From contig JAIPBL010000052.1 in assembly GCA_021739645.1 (NCBI GenBank), forward strand, positions 1-45,157: 45,157 bases of DNA. Reading direction: 5' to 3'. Position 1 is the stretch's first letter, and each line of letters starts with the position of its first letter. The translations under genes were made by a program, and so were the position numbers. Below, piece after piece: positions 16,198-25,693 of this stretch. This DNA comes from Saprospiraceae bacterium (lineage in GTDB: Bacteria > Bacteroidota > Bacteroidia > Chitinophagales > Saprospiraceae). The notes beneath the pieces are model-generated. The model saw only the letters and a list, made by a program, of their open reading frames with translations, was not told the DNA's origin and made no database searches.

Positions 16198-17949
16198 ATG
16201 AAAAACTTAGTACGAAACTCAGCGATGATGCTTCTTGCAGCTTCGTTGTTTTTTATCGGCGCCTGTAAAGACGATGACAAGGCTGACCCCCTCGCTGGCT
16301 TCACCTATGTCACTGACGCAACCGACTTCAAAACGGTGAACTTCACCAGTACCTCAACGGATGCCATCGAATTTTCCTGGAACTTTGGTGATGGCTCTAC
16401 CCTCGCTACGGAGGCCAACCCAAGCCATACTTTTCCTGGCGAAGGCACCTACACCGTTGCTTTGACCGTAAAAAATGGCAAAGAACAAGACATCGCTACA
16501 CAAATAGTGACGATTGTTGACCCACAAGCCCAATTGACTGCCTTGGCTGGTGACGACACCAAATCCTGGAAGTTGTTGCGGGTTACTAGCCAAGGACGCT
16601 GGCCATTGGAAGTTGGTCCGATTGACCTTTCTGCTGTTTGGTGGGCGCAAGGACTCAACAACGACGAAATCGCAAACCGTCCATGTATCATGAACGATGA
16701 ATTCATCTTCGGGCGTGATGGCAGCTACAAGTACAGAAGCAACGGTGACTTCTGGGCGGAAGGTGGTGTTTTCGAACCTGCCAATGAGTGTTTCCCATCC
16801 GATGCCGCTCACCTAACCGGCCCAATGGGAAGTGACCTTTCTGCTTTTGGCGATGGTGACCACACCTACTCATTGACTCCCACAAAAGTGACGTTGACTG
16901 GCCTTGGAGCTTTCATTGGCTTGCCAAAAATTGGTACAGACACGGAAGTCAAAGTTCCACAAACCTCCACCACCCTTGATATCATCAAGCTTACGGACGG
17001 TGCAGTTGACACCATGATTTTGGAGTCAAAATGGAAATTTGACCCAGCAGATGCCGCTGATGGAGCCTACTGGAAAATCACCTTGGTACACTATGATGAC
17101 CCAACTCAGGAGCCTCCAATCCCTGGCCCAAAGCCAGTGGCTGGCTTCACGTTTACCGCTGATATTTTCACGTTCACATTTACCAACACCTCAACGGGTG
17201 CTGACTCTTATAGCTGGGATTTCGGTGATGGTGCAACATCCACTCAGGCAGACCCAGTTCATACCTACGCTACCGCTGGTGTTTATACCGTTAAAATGAC
17301 AGCCACTAACGCGAATGGCATAGCAGTTTCACAGCAAGACGTAATCGCCGCTGCGCCAATGACCGAAAATGACCTGGTTGGTGGTGCTTGGAAGGTGCGT
17401 AGTACTGCACCCTCAATATATGTTGGCCCAAGCCTTGGTAGTGCTGAATGGTTCACAGTGCCTACCAATTACCTCGATGGCTCATCAACTGGAGTGGACG
17501 ATTGGTCTTGCTTGACAGACGATGAGTTCATCTTCACCGCAGGTGGTGCCTACCAGTACAAAACCAATGGTACTGCTCGCAACGACGGCTACATGGGCAC
17601 CCCGAACGGCTGCTGGACGGATGCTGAGATTGCTGCAAGCCCAGGTGCAGCGTTTGGTTCTGCAACGCACAGCTTCACATTCACACCTGCCTCTGCTTCG
17701 CCATCTGGCCGCCCAATTATCACCCTGACCAACGGCGCAACTGGTGCAGCTTTCTTAGGCTTCTACAAAGGCTACTACGGTGGAGAAAATACCGATAACG
17801 CTAATGCACCAAACGGTGGCAACACCACCAACCAGTACGAGGTCATGGGCTACTTTAATGATGGCACAACGGAAACTTTGACTGTTTCTGTTGACCTCAA
17901 TGGCGCTGCCGCTGATGGCAATGCCTGGACGATGGTATTGGTTCGCTAA
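16198..17949 (+). CDS. Surface lipoprotein with two PKD domains, candidate glycan-binding protein
   Basis: A 583-residue lipoprotein: signal peptide ending GAC (Cys23) followed by KDDDK, which fits the Bacteroidota surface lipoprotein export signal. PKD domain 1 covers about 31-108 (FSWNFGDGS, HTFPGEGTYTVALTV) and PKD domain 2 about 312-388 (YSWDFGDGA, HTYATAGVYTVKMTA). Each PKD is followed by a related module of about 180 residues: W-K-(L/V)-R, then NDEFIF/DDEFIF, a Tyr-rich strand (YKYRSNG/YQYKTNG), and H-(T/S)-(Y/F) strands. So the protein is an internal duplication. Its place between two SusC/SusD operons suggests a surface glycan-binding protein; no catalytic motif is seen. A terminator follows, so it is a separate transcript from susC pair 2. 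Confidence 0.8.
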   Translation: MKNLVRNSAMMLLAASLFFIGACKDDDKADPLAGFTYVTDATDFKTVNFTSTSTDAIEFSWNFGDGSTLATEANPSHTFPGEGTYTVALTVKNGKEQDIATQIVTIVDPQAQLTALAGDDTKSWKLLRVTSQGRWPLEVGPIDLSAVWWAQGLNNDEIANRPCIMNDEFIFGRDGSYKYRSNGDFWAEGGVFEPANECFPSDAAHLTGPMGSDLSAFGDGDHTYSLTPTKVTLTGLGAFIGLPKIGTDTEVKVPQTSTTLDIIKLTDGAVDTMILESKWKFDPADAADGAYWKITLVHYDDPTQEPPIPGPKPVAGFTFTADIFTFTFTNTSTGADSYSWDFGDGATSTQADPVHTYATAGVYTVKMTATNANGIAVSQQDVIAAAPMTENDLVGGAWKVRSTAPSIYVGPSLGSAEWFTVPTNYLDGSSTGVDDWSCLTDDEFIFTAGGAYQYKTNGTARNDGYMGTPNGCWTDAEIAASPGAAFGSATHSFTFTPASASPSGRPIITLTNGATGAAFLGFYKGYYGGENTDNANAPNGGNTTNQYEVMGYFNDGTTETLTVSVDLNGAAADGNAWTMVLVR

Positions 17950-18032
17950 TGAATCACAAACTACAGCAGCCCAACCTAATTACTACTTGAGCTGCCTGAA
18001 GAATTATTTTTAAAGCAAGACAGAAAATTGGT

Positions 18033-18074
18033 AAGCAGGAAGGTGGCAAACGCCGCCTTCCCTGCTTTTCTTTT
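18033..18074 (+). terminator. Intrinsic terminator after the PKD lipoprotein gene
   Basis: AAGCAGGAAGGTGGC (18033-18047) pairs with GCCGCCTTCCCTGCTT (18051-18066) with one bulged base and one wobble, loop about 4 nt, followed by TTTTCTTTT. It lies 84 bp after the stop codon and 50 bp before the next susC start, so pair 2 needs its own promoter in that short interval; I could not identify one. Confidence 0.85.
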
Positions 18075-18123
18075 ACCGTTTTTTGAGAACAACAGCTATT
18101 TTTCCTATCCAAATCAATCTGCC

Positions 18124-21054
18124 ATGGCCCGACTTTTTACCCTCGTAATTTGCATTTTCAGCTTCGCAATAATTGGCACAGCCCAAATCACCGGCACGGT
18201 GACGGACGCCAGCGGTGAGCCGCTGATTGGCGCCACCATCGCCCTCAAAGGCACAGCGGACGGCACCATCACCGAACTTGACGGCACGTACAGCATCAAT
18301 GCCAGAGAAGGCATGCTCGTTTTTTCCTTCACCGGGTATGAATCGCAAGAAGTACCCATTGAAGGCAAAACCCAGATTGATGTAGTGCTGCAAACCGCCA
18401 ACTACAACCTCAGTGAAATAGTGGTAGTAGGCTACGGCACACAGAAAAAAGCCGACCTGACCACCGCCGTCGTCGTCATTGACGAAGCCTCCATTAAAAA
18501 CCGCCCGATGGCCTCCGCCGCCGAAGCCCTGCAAGGCAAAGCAGCAGGTGTGCAGGTCGTGCAACCTTCCGGCAAACCCGGTGGCGACATCGCCGTGCGG
18601 GTGCGGGGCGCTACCTCCGTGCTGGCAGGCAACGAGCCGCTTTACGTCGTGGACGGTGTGCCAACGACCGACATTCGGGGCCTGAACCCTTCCGATATTG
18701 CTTCCATGTCCGTGTTAAAAGACGCCTCCTCAGCGGCCATCTACGGCGCTCGGGCAGCCAACGGCGTGGTCATCATCACCACCAAGCGGGGCAAGGAAGG
18801 CAAAAACACCGTCACTTTCAATGCCTACGGAGGCTTTTCAAATCTTCGCAAAACGGTCGAAACACTAACCACCAAAGACTACCGTGACCTCATCAACGAA
18901 ATCGCCCCCGGCGCTTATGACCAGTCCAAGACGGGCTACACCAACTGGAGCGACGAGGTGTTTGGCATCGGAAAAGTGCAGAGCTACCAACTGGCCTTTT
19001 CGGGTGGAACAGAGAAGACCCAGTATCTTTTTTCCACCAACTACCTGAACCAAGAGGGCATCGTGGCCCCGGCGCAGTTCGACCGTTATTCCATGCGCCT
19101 CAACCTCGACAACACCGTGAACCGCTGGCTGAAAGTGGGCACGAGCGTAAATGTGCTTCGCTCCATCACGGAAGACACCCCCGACAACGCCAGCAGTGGC
19201 CGGGGCGGCGTCATCATGAGCGCACTGAACACCCCGCCGTTCCTCAAAATTTACAAAGACGAAACAGAATCGCAGTACGACCCAAACCCCTTCCAACCGT
19301 CGTGGGAGAACCCGATTGCGTACATGTTCGGCGCCGACCAGAAGTCAATTGACACCCGGATTTTTGGCAACGCCAACCTAGAAGCCACTGTTTTCAAGGG
19401 TTTTTCCCTCAAAACAAACTTCGGCGTGGACATGAACGCCCACCAGTGGGACTATTACCTCGACCCGTTCAAGACGAACTTCGGTCGCAACCAGAACGGC
19501 CTCGGCCAAGCCGACAAATCAAACAGCAATATTTGGCTCTGGGAAAACACGGCCAATTACTCCACTACTTTTGGCGAAAGCAAAGTGTCGCTTTTGGCAG
19601 GCAGCAGTATCCAGAAATCACGCTGGAGCAATTCGTACATCAGTGGAAATGACTTTCCCGCCGACGTGAACGTGACGACTTTGAACGCCGCCAACAGCAT
19701 TTCGGCCAGCACCGACGTGCAGGAGTGGGCACTGGAATCGTTCTTCGGGAGGCTGACTTACGACTACAGGAGCAAGTACCTGCTGACGGCCACCGTGCGG
19801 CGGGATGGTTCTTCGAAATTGGCGCACCACTGGGGCACGATGCCCTCTGTTTCGGTGGGCTGGCGCATTTCGGCGGAGCCGTTCATGCAGAATTTCACCG
19901 CCATTTATGACCTAAAACTGCGGGCAGGTTGGGGTAAAAACGGCAACCAAGAGGGCATCCCGAACTACGCTCGCTACGGCCTCGTGAACTACTATCGCAC
20001 GGCGTCCACCAACCCGCTTTCTGGTCCGGCATCGTACCAGTCCACCTACGGCAACCCAGATTTGCGTTGGGAAACTACCGCACAATCTAATGTGGGCCTC
20101 GACCTTTCGCTCTGGAAAGGCCGGGTGAATTTCACCGCTGATGCCTACCTCAAAAAGACGGAGGACGTGCTGCTGAACGTCCAGCTTTCCAATTCCTTGC
20201 CCATCACTTCTATCCAAACCAATGCGGGTAAAATCGAGAACCGGGGGCTTGAGTTCAACCTATCCACGGTGAACACGGCGCAGGGCAGCCCGCTGACTTG
20301 GAGCACCGATTTCAATATTTCCTTCAACAAAAACAAGGTGTTGGAACTGAACTACACCGATGTGTACTACTTCGGCAGGATTTACAGCAACAACCAGGAC
20401 GTGGCCATCGTGCGGGAAGGGCTGCCGTTGGGCGTGTTCTTCGGCTATATTTCCGAAGGGGTAAACCCAGAAACGGGCGACCTCGACTACAAAGACGTGA
20501 ACGCCAACGGCATCTTTGACCCGGGTGACCGCACCATCATTGGCGATGCGAACCCTGACTTCACCTACGGCCTGACGAACAACTTTTCTTGGAAAAATTT
20601 TGACCTGAACATTTTCTTCCAGGGCAGCCAAGGCAACGATATCTACAATGCTACCCGGGTGGATTTGGAGGGAATGTTTGACAGCAAAAACCAAAGCACC
20701 GCCGTGCTGCGCCGCTGGACGCCGGATAATCGGGACACCGACATCCCTCGGGCCATCGGCGGCGGGAAAGTGGACAATGTGCGCAACTCGACCCGGTTCG
20801 TGGAGGATGGTTCGTACCTGCGCCTGAAAGCCATCACACTGGCCTACAACATCAACCCAAAATCATTGGAGCGCCTGAAAATACAGAGGCTTTCTGTATA
20901 TGTGACCGGCCAAAACCTGCTGACCATCACCAATTACAGCGGCTTCGACCCAGAAGTGAACGCCTTTGGCCGAAGCGCTACGGAGTTGGGTATTGACTAC
21001 GGCACCTACCCGCAGGCGAGGACGCTGACGGCGGGGGTGAACGTGGAGTTTTAA
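18124..21054 (+). CDS. SusC/RagA-family TonB-dependent transporter (pair 2)
   Basis: Second TonB-dependent oligosaccharide importer. With ATG 18124 it has 976 residues: signal peptide (MARLFTLVICIFSFAIIGTAQ), carboxypeptidase-regulatory-like domain (ITGTVTDASGEPLIGATI), plug (IVVVGYGTQKKADLT, YVVDGVP, VLKDASSAAIYGARAANGV) and barrel ending in LTAGVNVEF. The frame opens at 18028, inside the preceding terminator, so that start is rejected; 18124 gives a proper signal peptide. It differs clearly from the pair 1 SusC in the barrel loops, which suggests a different ligand. Followed by susD, two GH30 genes and a terminator: one operon. Confidence 0.96.
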   Translation: MARLFTLVICIFSFAIIGTAQITGTVTDASGEPLIGATIALKGTADGTITELDGTYSINAREGMLVFSFTGYESQEVPIEGKTQIDVVLQTANYNLSEIVVVGYGTQKKADLTTAVVVIDEASIKNRPMASAAEALQGKAAGVQVVQPSGKPGGDIAVRVRGATSVLAGNEPLYVVDGVPTTDIRGLNPSDIASMSVLKDASSAAIYGARAANGVVIITTKRGKEGKNTVTFNAYGGFSNLRKTVETLTTKDYRDLINEIAPGAYDQSKTGYTNWSDEVFGIGKVQSYQLAFSGGTEKTQYLFSTNYLNQEGIVAPAQFDRYSMRLNLDNTVNRWLKVGTSVNVLRSITEDTPDNASSGRGGVIMSALNTPPFLKIYKDETESQYDPNPFQPSWENPIAYMFGADQKSIDTRIFGNANLEATVFKGFSLKTNFGVDMNAHQWDYYLDPFKTNFGRNQNGLGQADKSNSNIWLWENTANYSTTFGESKVSLLAGSSIQKSRWSNSYISGNDFPADVNVTTLNAANSISASTDVQEWALESFFGRLTYDYRSKYLLTATVRRDGSSKLAHHWGTMPSVSVGWRISAEPFMQNFTAIYDLKLRAGWGKNGNQEGIPNYARYGLVNYYRTASTNPLSGPASYQSTYGNPDLRWETTAQSNVGLDLSLWKGRVNFTADAYLKKTEDVLLNVQLSNSLPITSIQTNAGKIENRGLEFNLSTVNTAQGSPLTWSTDFNISFNKNKVLELNYTDVYYFGRIYSNNQDVAIVREGLPLGVFFGYISEGVNPETGDLDYKDVNANGIFDPGDRTIIGDANPDFTYGLTNNFSWKNFDLNIFFQGSQGNDIYNATRVDLEGMFDSKNQSTAVLRRWTPDNRDTDIPRAIGGGKVDNVRNSTRFVEDGSYLRLKAITLAYNINPKSLERLKIQRLSVYVTGQNLLTITNYSGFDPEVNAFGRSATELGIDYGTYPQARTLTAGVNVEF

Positions 21055-21055
21055 A

Positions 21056-21140
21056 AGGAGGTTTAGCGGGTTTAGGAAGTTTAGAAGGTTTAGTTTGAAG
21101 CCTTTTAAACCTCCTAAACCCCTCTAAACATACTAAACCT
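21056..21140. repeat. Inverted repeat of GGTTTAG words in the susC-susD spacer (pair 2)
   Basis: The 97-bp spacer holds a left arm (about 21056-21093) of four spaced (G)GTTTAG words and a right arm (about 21102-21140) of four TAAACC words. Pairing is imperfect but extended. It is analogous in position to the hairpins of pair 1 though unrelated in sequence. Confidence 0.75.
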
Positions 21141-21151
21141 AAATTAGAATC

Positions 21152-22615
21152 ATGAAAAATATCATAGCAATCCTTTCTTTTCTGCTGTTCCTGACGATGT
21201 TCTCCTGTATGGACTTCCTCGACCTAGAGCCACATTCGCAGAGCATCGCCGTCCAGAACTCGGACGCAGATTCTGTTTATTTCAAATCGGCCAGTGAGGT
21301 AGAAGCAGCGCTGGCGGGTGCTTATTCAGATTTCAAAAACGAGTACTGGCAACTCGACTATTTCGTGAACGGCGACGCCCAATCTGACGATGCCTACGCA
21401 GGTGGCGACAACCCCGACAATTTCCAGATTGACGATTATCACCTCGACGCCACCAACCGGAACGTGAGCCGGGACTGGGCCTACCTCTACTCGACCATTG
21501 GAAAATGCAACACCGTCATCAACAACGTGGGCGCCGTGACTGACCCTGACCTGACGGCTGCCCGCAAGGAGGAAATCATCGGCGAGGCATCGTTCATCCG
21601 GGCGTTCATGTACTTCCAGTTGGTGCAGCAATGGGGCGATGTGCCACTTCAATTGACCGAAGTAAAGACCATCAGCGCCGACAAGTTGGATGAGATTTAC
21701 GCCATTATTTTTCCGGCCCGTTCGCCGCAGGCGGAGGTTTATGCCCAAATCATCAAGGACCTCGAAACGGCACTGACACGGGTACGGCCTACCGCCCCAC
21801 ACAAGGGTTTTGTTACGACCGGTGCGGTGAACGCTGTATTGGCGAAGGTTTATGCCACCCTAGCACCGCAGGATTGGGCGAAGGTGGGCCAATATTGCGA
21901 CGCTGTCATTGCCGGAGGCTACACCCTCCTTCCCAGCTATGATGCCCTGTGGGACAACGCCAACGAAAATTCCGCTGAATCCATTTTTGAAATCAACTAT
22001 GATGGCGGCACTGCGGATGGTAACTGGGGCACGAAGATATTCCGGGGATTGGATTGGAAAAAATTCAACCTGCCCAGCAACGACCTCATCGCAGCTTTCG
22101 ACGCCGAGGGCGACATGATTCGGAAGAACGCCAGCATTGCTTTCGAGGATGTTTCCGGCAAATGGTCGGATGAGCATTATCCCCAAACGCAGTATCCGTT
22201 CATCAACAAATGGCACAACTTCCAGGAGGGCAGCGACCAGAACTATATTTTTATCCGCTTGGCCGATATTCTGCTGCTGAAAGCAGAGGCAATGAACGAA
22301 CTCGGCGACCAGCCCGGCGCTGCGGCCATCGTCAACCAAATCCGTGACCGGGTGAACCTCGCACCGACCCCGGCCACCTCACAAGCCGACCTTCGCCTTG
22401 CCATTGAGAAAGAGCGCCGCCTTGAATTGGCGTTCGAGGCACACCGTTGGTTTGACCTCAAGCGCACTGGGCGTGCTGCCGAGGTGATGAGCCAAACGAT
22501 TGACCACACTGGCCAGCCGATTGGCTATGTCATCACACCACAACGGCTCGTTTGGCCAATACCACAAGCTGAGTTGGACAAGAACTCGAAGCTGGTGCAG
22601 AATGACGGGTATTGA
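21152..22615 (+). CDS. SusD/RagB-family outer-membrane lipoprotein (pair 2)
   Basis: Lid lipoprotein for the pair 2 importer. 487 residues, lipobox MFSC with Cys19. SusD features: DWAYLYSTIGKCNTVINNV, GEASFIRAFMYFQLVQQWGD (about 148-167), FIRLADILLLKAEAMNELG, and the C-terminal EKERRLELAFEAHRWFDLKRTG. The protein ends with the usual PQAELDKNSKLVQNDGY. Encoded between susC pair 2 and the first GH30 gene, with an 89-bp palindromic spacer after it. Ligand is presumably the same glycan that the GH30 enzymes cut. Confidence 0.96.
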   Translation: MKNIIAILSFLLFLTMFSCMDFLDLEPHSQSIAVQNSDADSVYFKSASEVEAALAGAYSDFKNEYWQLDYFVNGDAQSDDAYAGGDNPDNFQIDDYHLDATNRNVSRDWAYLYSTIGKCNTVINNVGAVTDPDLTAARKEEIIGEASFIRAFMYFQLVQQWGDVPLQLTEVKTISADKLDEIYAIIFPARSPQAEVYAQIIKDLETALTRVRPTAPHKGFVTTGAVNAVLAKVYATLAPQDWAKVGQYCDAVIAGGYTLLPSYDALWDNANENSAESIFEINYDGGTADGNWGTKIFRGLDWKKFNLPSNDLIAAFDAEGDMIRKNASIAFEDVSGKWSDEHYPQTQYPFINKWHNFQEGSDQNYIFIRLADILLLKAEAMNELGDQPGAAAIVNQIRDRVNLAPTPATSQADLRLAIEKERRLELAFEAHRWFDLKRTGRAAEVMSQTIDHTGQPIGYVITPQRLVWPIPQAELDKNSKLVQNDGY

Positions 22616-22625
22616 TTTTTGATTC

Positions 22626-22691
22626 AACACGGAGGCACGGAGACACAGAGGCGCACTTAGTGAAATCTCGTTGTATTTGTGCCTCCGTGTT
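22626..22691. repeat. Inverted repeat in the susD-GH30 spacer
   Basis: AACACGGAGGCAC (22626-22638) and GTGCCTCCGTGTT (22679-22691) are perfect reverse complements over 13 bp. The intervening 40 nt begins with further CGGAG/CACAGAGG words. It lies 14 bp before the GH30 start codon and has no T run. Confidence 0.85.
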
Positions 22692-22704
22692 TAATAACTA
22701 AGCC

Positions 22705-24111
22705 ATGAGAAATTTACTCACCACCATCTTGCTGCTCATCACCTTGGCAGCGTTTTCACAAAAAGTCACCGTGTACCTCACCGCTGAAGGCAGCCCAAAC
22801 CGGCTGACTCCAAGCGGCACGCTGGAATTTGCGCCCTTCGGGCAACCGTTTGAAAACCAGCCTTGCGTGTTTGTTGATCCTTCGGAAACATTTCAGACCT
22901 TTCTCGGCATCGGCGGTGCGTTGACGGACGCTTCGGCAGAGACGTTTGCGAAGCTGCCCGTTGATAAGCAAAACGAGATTTTGACGGCCTATTTTGATAA
23001 GGAAAAAGGTATCGGCTACACCCTCGCTCGCACGAACATCAACAGTTGCGACTTCTCCAGCGACATGTACACCTACGTTGCTGAAGGCGATAAAAACCTG
23101 AAGACCTTCAACATCGCACACGATGAAAAATACAAAATCCCTTTTATCAAAAAAGCGATGGACATGGCTGGGCACTTGGATTTTTACGTCAGTCCGTGGA
23201 GCCCGCCAGCTTGGATGAAGGACAATGGCGATATGCTGCAAGGCGGTCACCTCAAGCCGGAGTATTACGATGCGTGGGCAAATTACTATGTGCGTTTTAT
23301 CGAAGAATATGAAAAAAGGGGCATCCCAGTTTGGGGCCTCTCCGTGCAGAACGAGCCGATGGCCAAGCAGACTTGGGAATCCTGCATTTACACCGCAGAA
23401 GAGGAGCGTGATTTTATCAAAAACAGCCTCGGCCCGGCACTCCAAAGAAATGGCCTTGGCAGCAAAAAACTCATCGCCTGGGACCACAACCGTGACCTGA
23501 TTTACCAACGGGCCAGCACCTACCTCCACGACCCCGAAGCGGCCAAGTTCATCTGGGGAATCGGCTTCCACTGGTACGAAGACTGGAACGGCGGTTTGCA
23601 ATTCGACAACGTAAAGCGGGTTTCCGAATCGTTTCCCGACAAAAACCTGCTGCTGACGGAGGCCTGCAACTTCCCGTTCTCCTGGGAGACCATCAACCAG
23701 TGGAAATGGGGCGAGCGCTACGGCGAGAACATGATTCAGGACTTCAACAACGGCGCCGTGGCCTGGACGGACTGGAACATCCTGCTCGATGAAACGGGCG
23801 GCCCAAACCACGTTGGCAACTTCTGCTTTGCGCCCATCCATGCCAAGACGAAGGAGGGCACGTTGACTTACATGAACTCGTATTTCTACATCGGGCATTT
23901 CTCCAAATTCATCAAGCCGGGGGCGAGGCGCATCGTCAGTTCTTCGAGCCGTGCACAGTTGCTGACGACTGCTTTCCAAAACCCCGACGGCAGCATCGCC
24001 GTGGTGGTGATGAACAAAACGGAGGAGAAAATCAGCTACCGCCTTTGGCTGAACGGCAAGGCGGCAGAGACGGTTAGCCCTGCGCATTCGATTATGACGC
24101 TGGTGTTTTAA
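22705..24111 (+). CDS. GH30-family glycoside hydrolase, periplasmic or secreted
   Basis: A 468-residue GH30 (clan A) retaining beta-glycosidase. Signal peptide (about 1-18, ending AAFS). Blocks in order: FLGIGGALTDASAET, LARTNINSCDFS, SPWSPPAWMKDNG, the acid/base Glu in SVQNEP (E217), and the nucleophile Glu in LLLTEACN (E319). C-terminal beta domain from about 390. Both catalytic residues are intact. GH30 members act on beta-1,6- or beta-1,3-linked glucans, glucosylceramide or xylan; this one resembles the glucosidase-like subfamilies, but the subfamily is not certain. It is encoded right after susD and 10 bp before a second GH30 gene. Confidence 0.9.
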   Translation: MRNLLTTILLLITLAAFSQKVTVYLTAEGSPNRLTPSGTLEFAPFGQPFENQPCVFVDPSETFQTFLGIGGALTDASAETFAKLPVDKQNEILTAYFDKEKGIGYTLARTNINSCDFSSDMYTYVAEGDKNLKTFNIAHDEKYKIPFIKKAMDMAGHLDFYVSPWSPPAWMKDNGDMLQGGHLKPEYYDAWANYYVRFIEEYEKRGIPVWGLSVQNEPMAKQTWESCIYTAEEERDFIKNSLGPALQRNGLGSKKLIAWDHNRDLIYQRASTYLHDPEAAKFIWGIGFHWYEDWNGGLQFDNVKRVSESFPDKNLLLTEACNFPFSWETINQWKWGERYGENMIQDFNNGAVAWTDWNILLDETGGPNHVGNFCFAPIHAKTKEGTLTYMNSYFYIGHFSKFIKPGARRIVSSSSRAQLLTTAFQNPDGSIAVVVMNKTEEKISYRLWLNGKAAETVSPAHSIMTLVF

Positions 24112-24121
24112 ATCAAAAATT

Positions 24122-25537
24122 ATGACCAAATTTTTCGCTATTCTTTTACTCGTCAGCACCCTCGGTTGCAAATCCAAATCCGAGGATGACCCCATCATCA
24201 CACCCCCAGTCATTGGCCCTGTGGAAGTCTGGACGACCTCAGCCGACCAGACTAGCTTGCTCTACAAAAAGACGTTGGAATTCGCAGCGGGCAAGGATGA
24301 CCGTTTCCAGACTATCCAAATTGACACAGCACAGCAACTGCAACCCATTGAGGGTTTCGGGTTTACTTTGACCGGTGGAAGTGCCACATTGCTTAAAGGG
24401 ATGGGTACCACCGAACGGGTTGCTTTGCTGGATGAATTTTTCGAAACAGAAGGCAATTCCATCGGTGTCAGCTACCTGCGCCTCAGTATCGGGGCCTCCG
24501 ATTTGGATGCCGAGGTGTTCAGCTACGATGACCTCCCCGCTGGCCAGACCGACCCGACCTTGGAGCATTTCAGCATTGCAAAAGATGAGGTGCATTTGAT
24601 TCCAATTTTGAAGGAAATACTCGCCATCAATCCGGCAATTAAGCTGATGGGGTCGCCGTGGAGTCCGCCCACTTGGATGAAAACCAACGGCAGCAGCAAA
24701 GGCGGCAATTTGAAGACGGAATTTTACGGCGCTTACGCCCAGTATTTTGTGAAATACATTCAAGCCTACAAAACGCACGGCATCAACATTGACGCAGTCA
24801 CTCCTCAGAACGAACCGCACCACGGGGGCAACAACCCGAGCATGGAAATGTCGTCAACCCAGCAGGCCGATTTCATCAAGAACCACCTTGGCCCGGCCTT
24901 CCAGGCGGCGGGAATTTCCACTAAAATTATCATCTGGGACCACAACTGCGACGAACCCAACTACCCCATCGAAGTGCTGAACGACCCTGCGGCCAAGGCG
25001 TTCGTGCATGGCTCGGCCTTCCACATGTACGCTGGCGACGAGGGCGCCCTCAGCACCGTCCACGCTGCACACCCCGACAAGGCGCTGTATTTCACGGAGC
25101 AATGGACGGGGAAAAACGGCAACTTCGACGGCGACCTGCAATGGCACATCCGGCACATCATCATCGGCACCATGCGCAACTGGAGCCGGGTGGCCCTCGA
25201 ATGGAACCTCGCCAACGACCCTAGCTACGGCCCGCACACGCCCGGCGGCTGCACCGAGTGCAAAGGAGCGGTGACCATCAACGGCTCAACAGCGACCAAA
25301 AACGTGAGCTACTACATCATCGGGCAGGCGTCGAAGTTTGTGCCAGCAGGTTCGGTGCGGCTCGGCAGCAATGTCCCTGGACAATTTGCCAACGTGGCAT
25401 TCCAGCGGCCTGACGGCAAGAAAGTGCTGATTGTTTTGAACGAAACCACTGACATCCAATCGTTTAACATCAATGCGGGGAGCCGTTGGATAACGGCTTC
25501 GTTGCCGGGGAAGACGGCGGGGACGTTTGTTTGGTAG
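24122..25537 (+). CDS. GH30-family glycoside hydrolase, lipoprotein
   Basis: A second GH30 enzyme, 471 residues, only distantly similar to its neighbour. Lipoprotein signal with lipobox STLGC (Cys16) and acidic residues shortly after (KSKSEDD), so probably on the cell surface. Blocks: IEGFGFTLTGGSA, YLRLSIGASDLD, SPWSPPTWMKTNG, acid/base Glu in TPQNEP (E231), nucleophile Glu in LYFTEQW (E326), C-terminal beta domain. Catalytic residues intact. The GGSATLL block and lipoprotein form recall beta-1,6-glucanases of the GH30_3 type; this subfamily call is tentative. Last gene of the pair 2 operon; terminator follows. Confidence 0.9.
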   Translation: MTKFFAILLLVSTLGCKSKSEDDPIITPPVIGPVEVWTTSADQTSLLYKKTLEFAAGKDDRFQTIQIDTAQQLQPIEGFGFTLTGGSATLLKGMGTTERVALLDEFFETEGNSIGVSYLRLSIGASDLDAEVFSYDDLPAGQTDPTLEHFSIAKDEVHLIPILKEILAINPAIKLMGSPWSPPTWMKTNGSSKGGNLKTEFYGAYAQYFVKYIQAYKTHGINIDAVTPQNEPHHGGNNPSMEMSSTQQADFIKNHLGPAFQAAGISTKIIIWDHNCDEPNYPIEVLNDPAAKAFVHGSAFHMYAGDEGALSTVHAAHPDKALYFTEQWTGKNGNFDGDLQWHIRHIIIGTMRNWSRVALEWNLANDPSYGPHTPGGCTECKGAVTINGSTATKNVSYYIIGQASKFVPAGSVRLGSNVPGQFANVAFQRPDGKKVLIVLNETTDIQSFNINAGSRWITASLPGKTAGTFVW

Positions 25538-25564
25538 ATTTACGACTCTATCTTCAAAGTCCTT

Positions 25565-25607
25565 AAAGCGGTGACATCTTTTAAAAGCGGTGTCACCGCT
25601 TTTTTTT
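25565..25607 (+). terminator. Intrinsic terminator of the susC-susD-GH30-GH30 operon
   Basis: AAAGCGGTGACA (25565-25576) pairs perfectly with TGTCACCGCTTT (25591-25602) around a 14-nt loop, followed by T8. Confidence 0.92.
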
Positions 25608-25693
25608 CCATCTCACCTGTTTATGCGATAAAAAGCCGCCTTGGCGATGAATTTTAGCCAAATCATGCGGTTTCCCGACAGAGTTTCCACCCT

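Noticed and set aside
22756-24213. 485-codon minus-strand ORF opposite the first GH30 gene
   Set aside because: Antisense shadow of a GH30 gene with intact catalytic residues; the translation has no recognisable domain.
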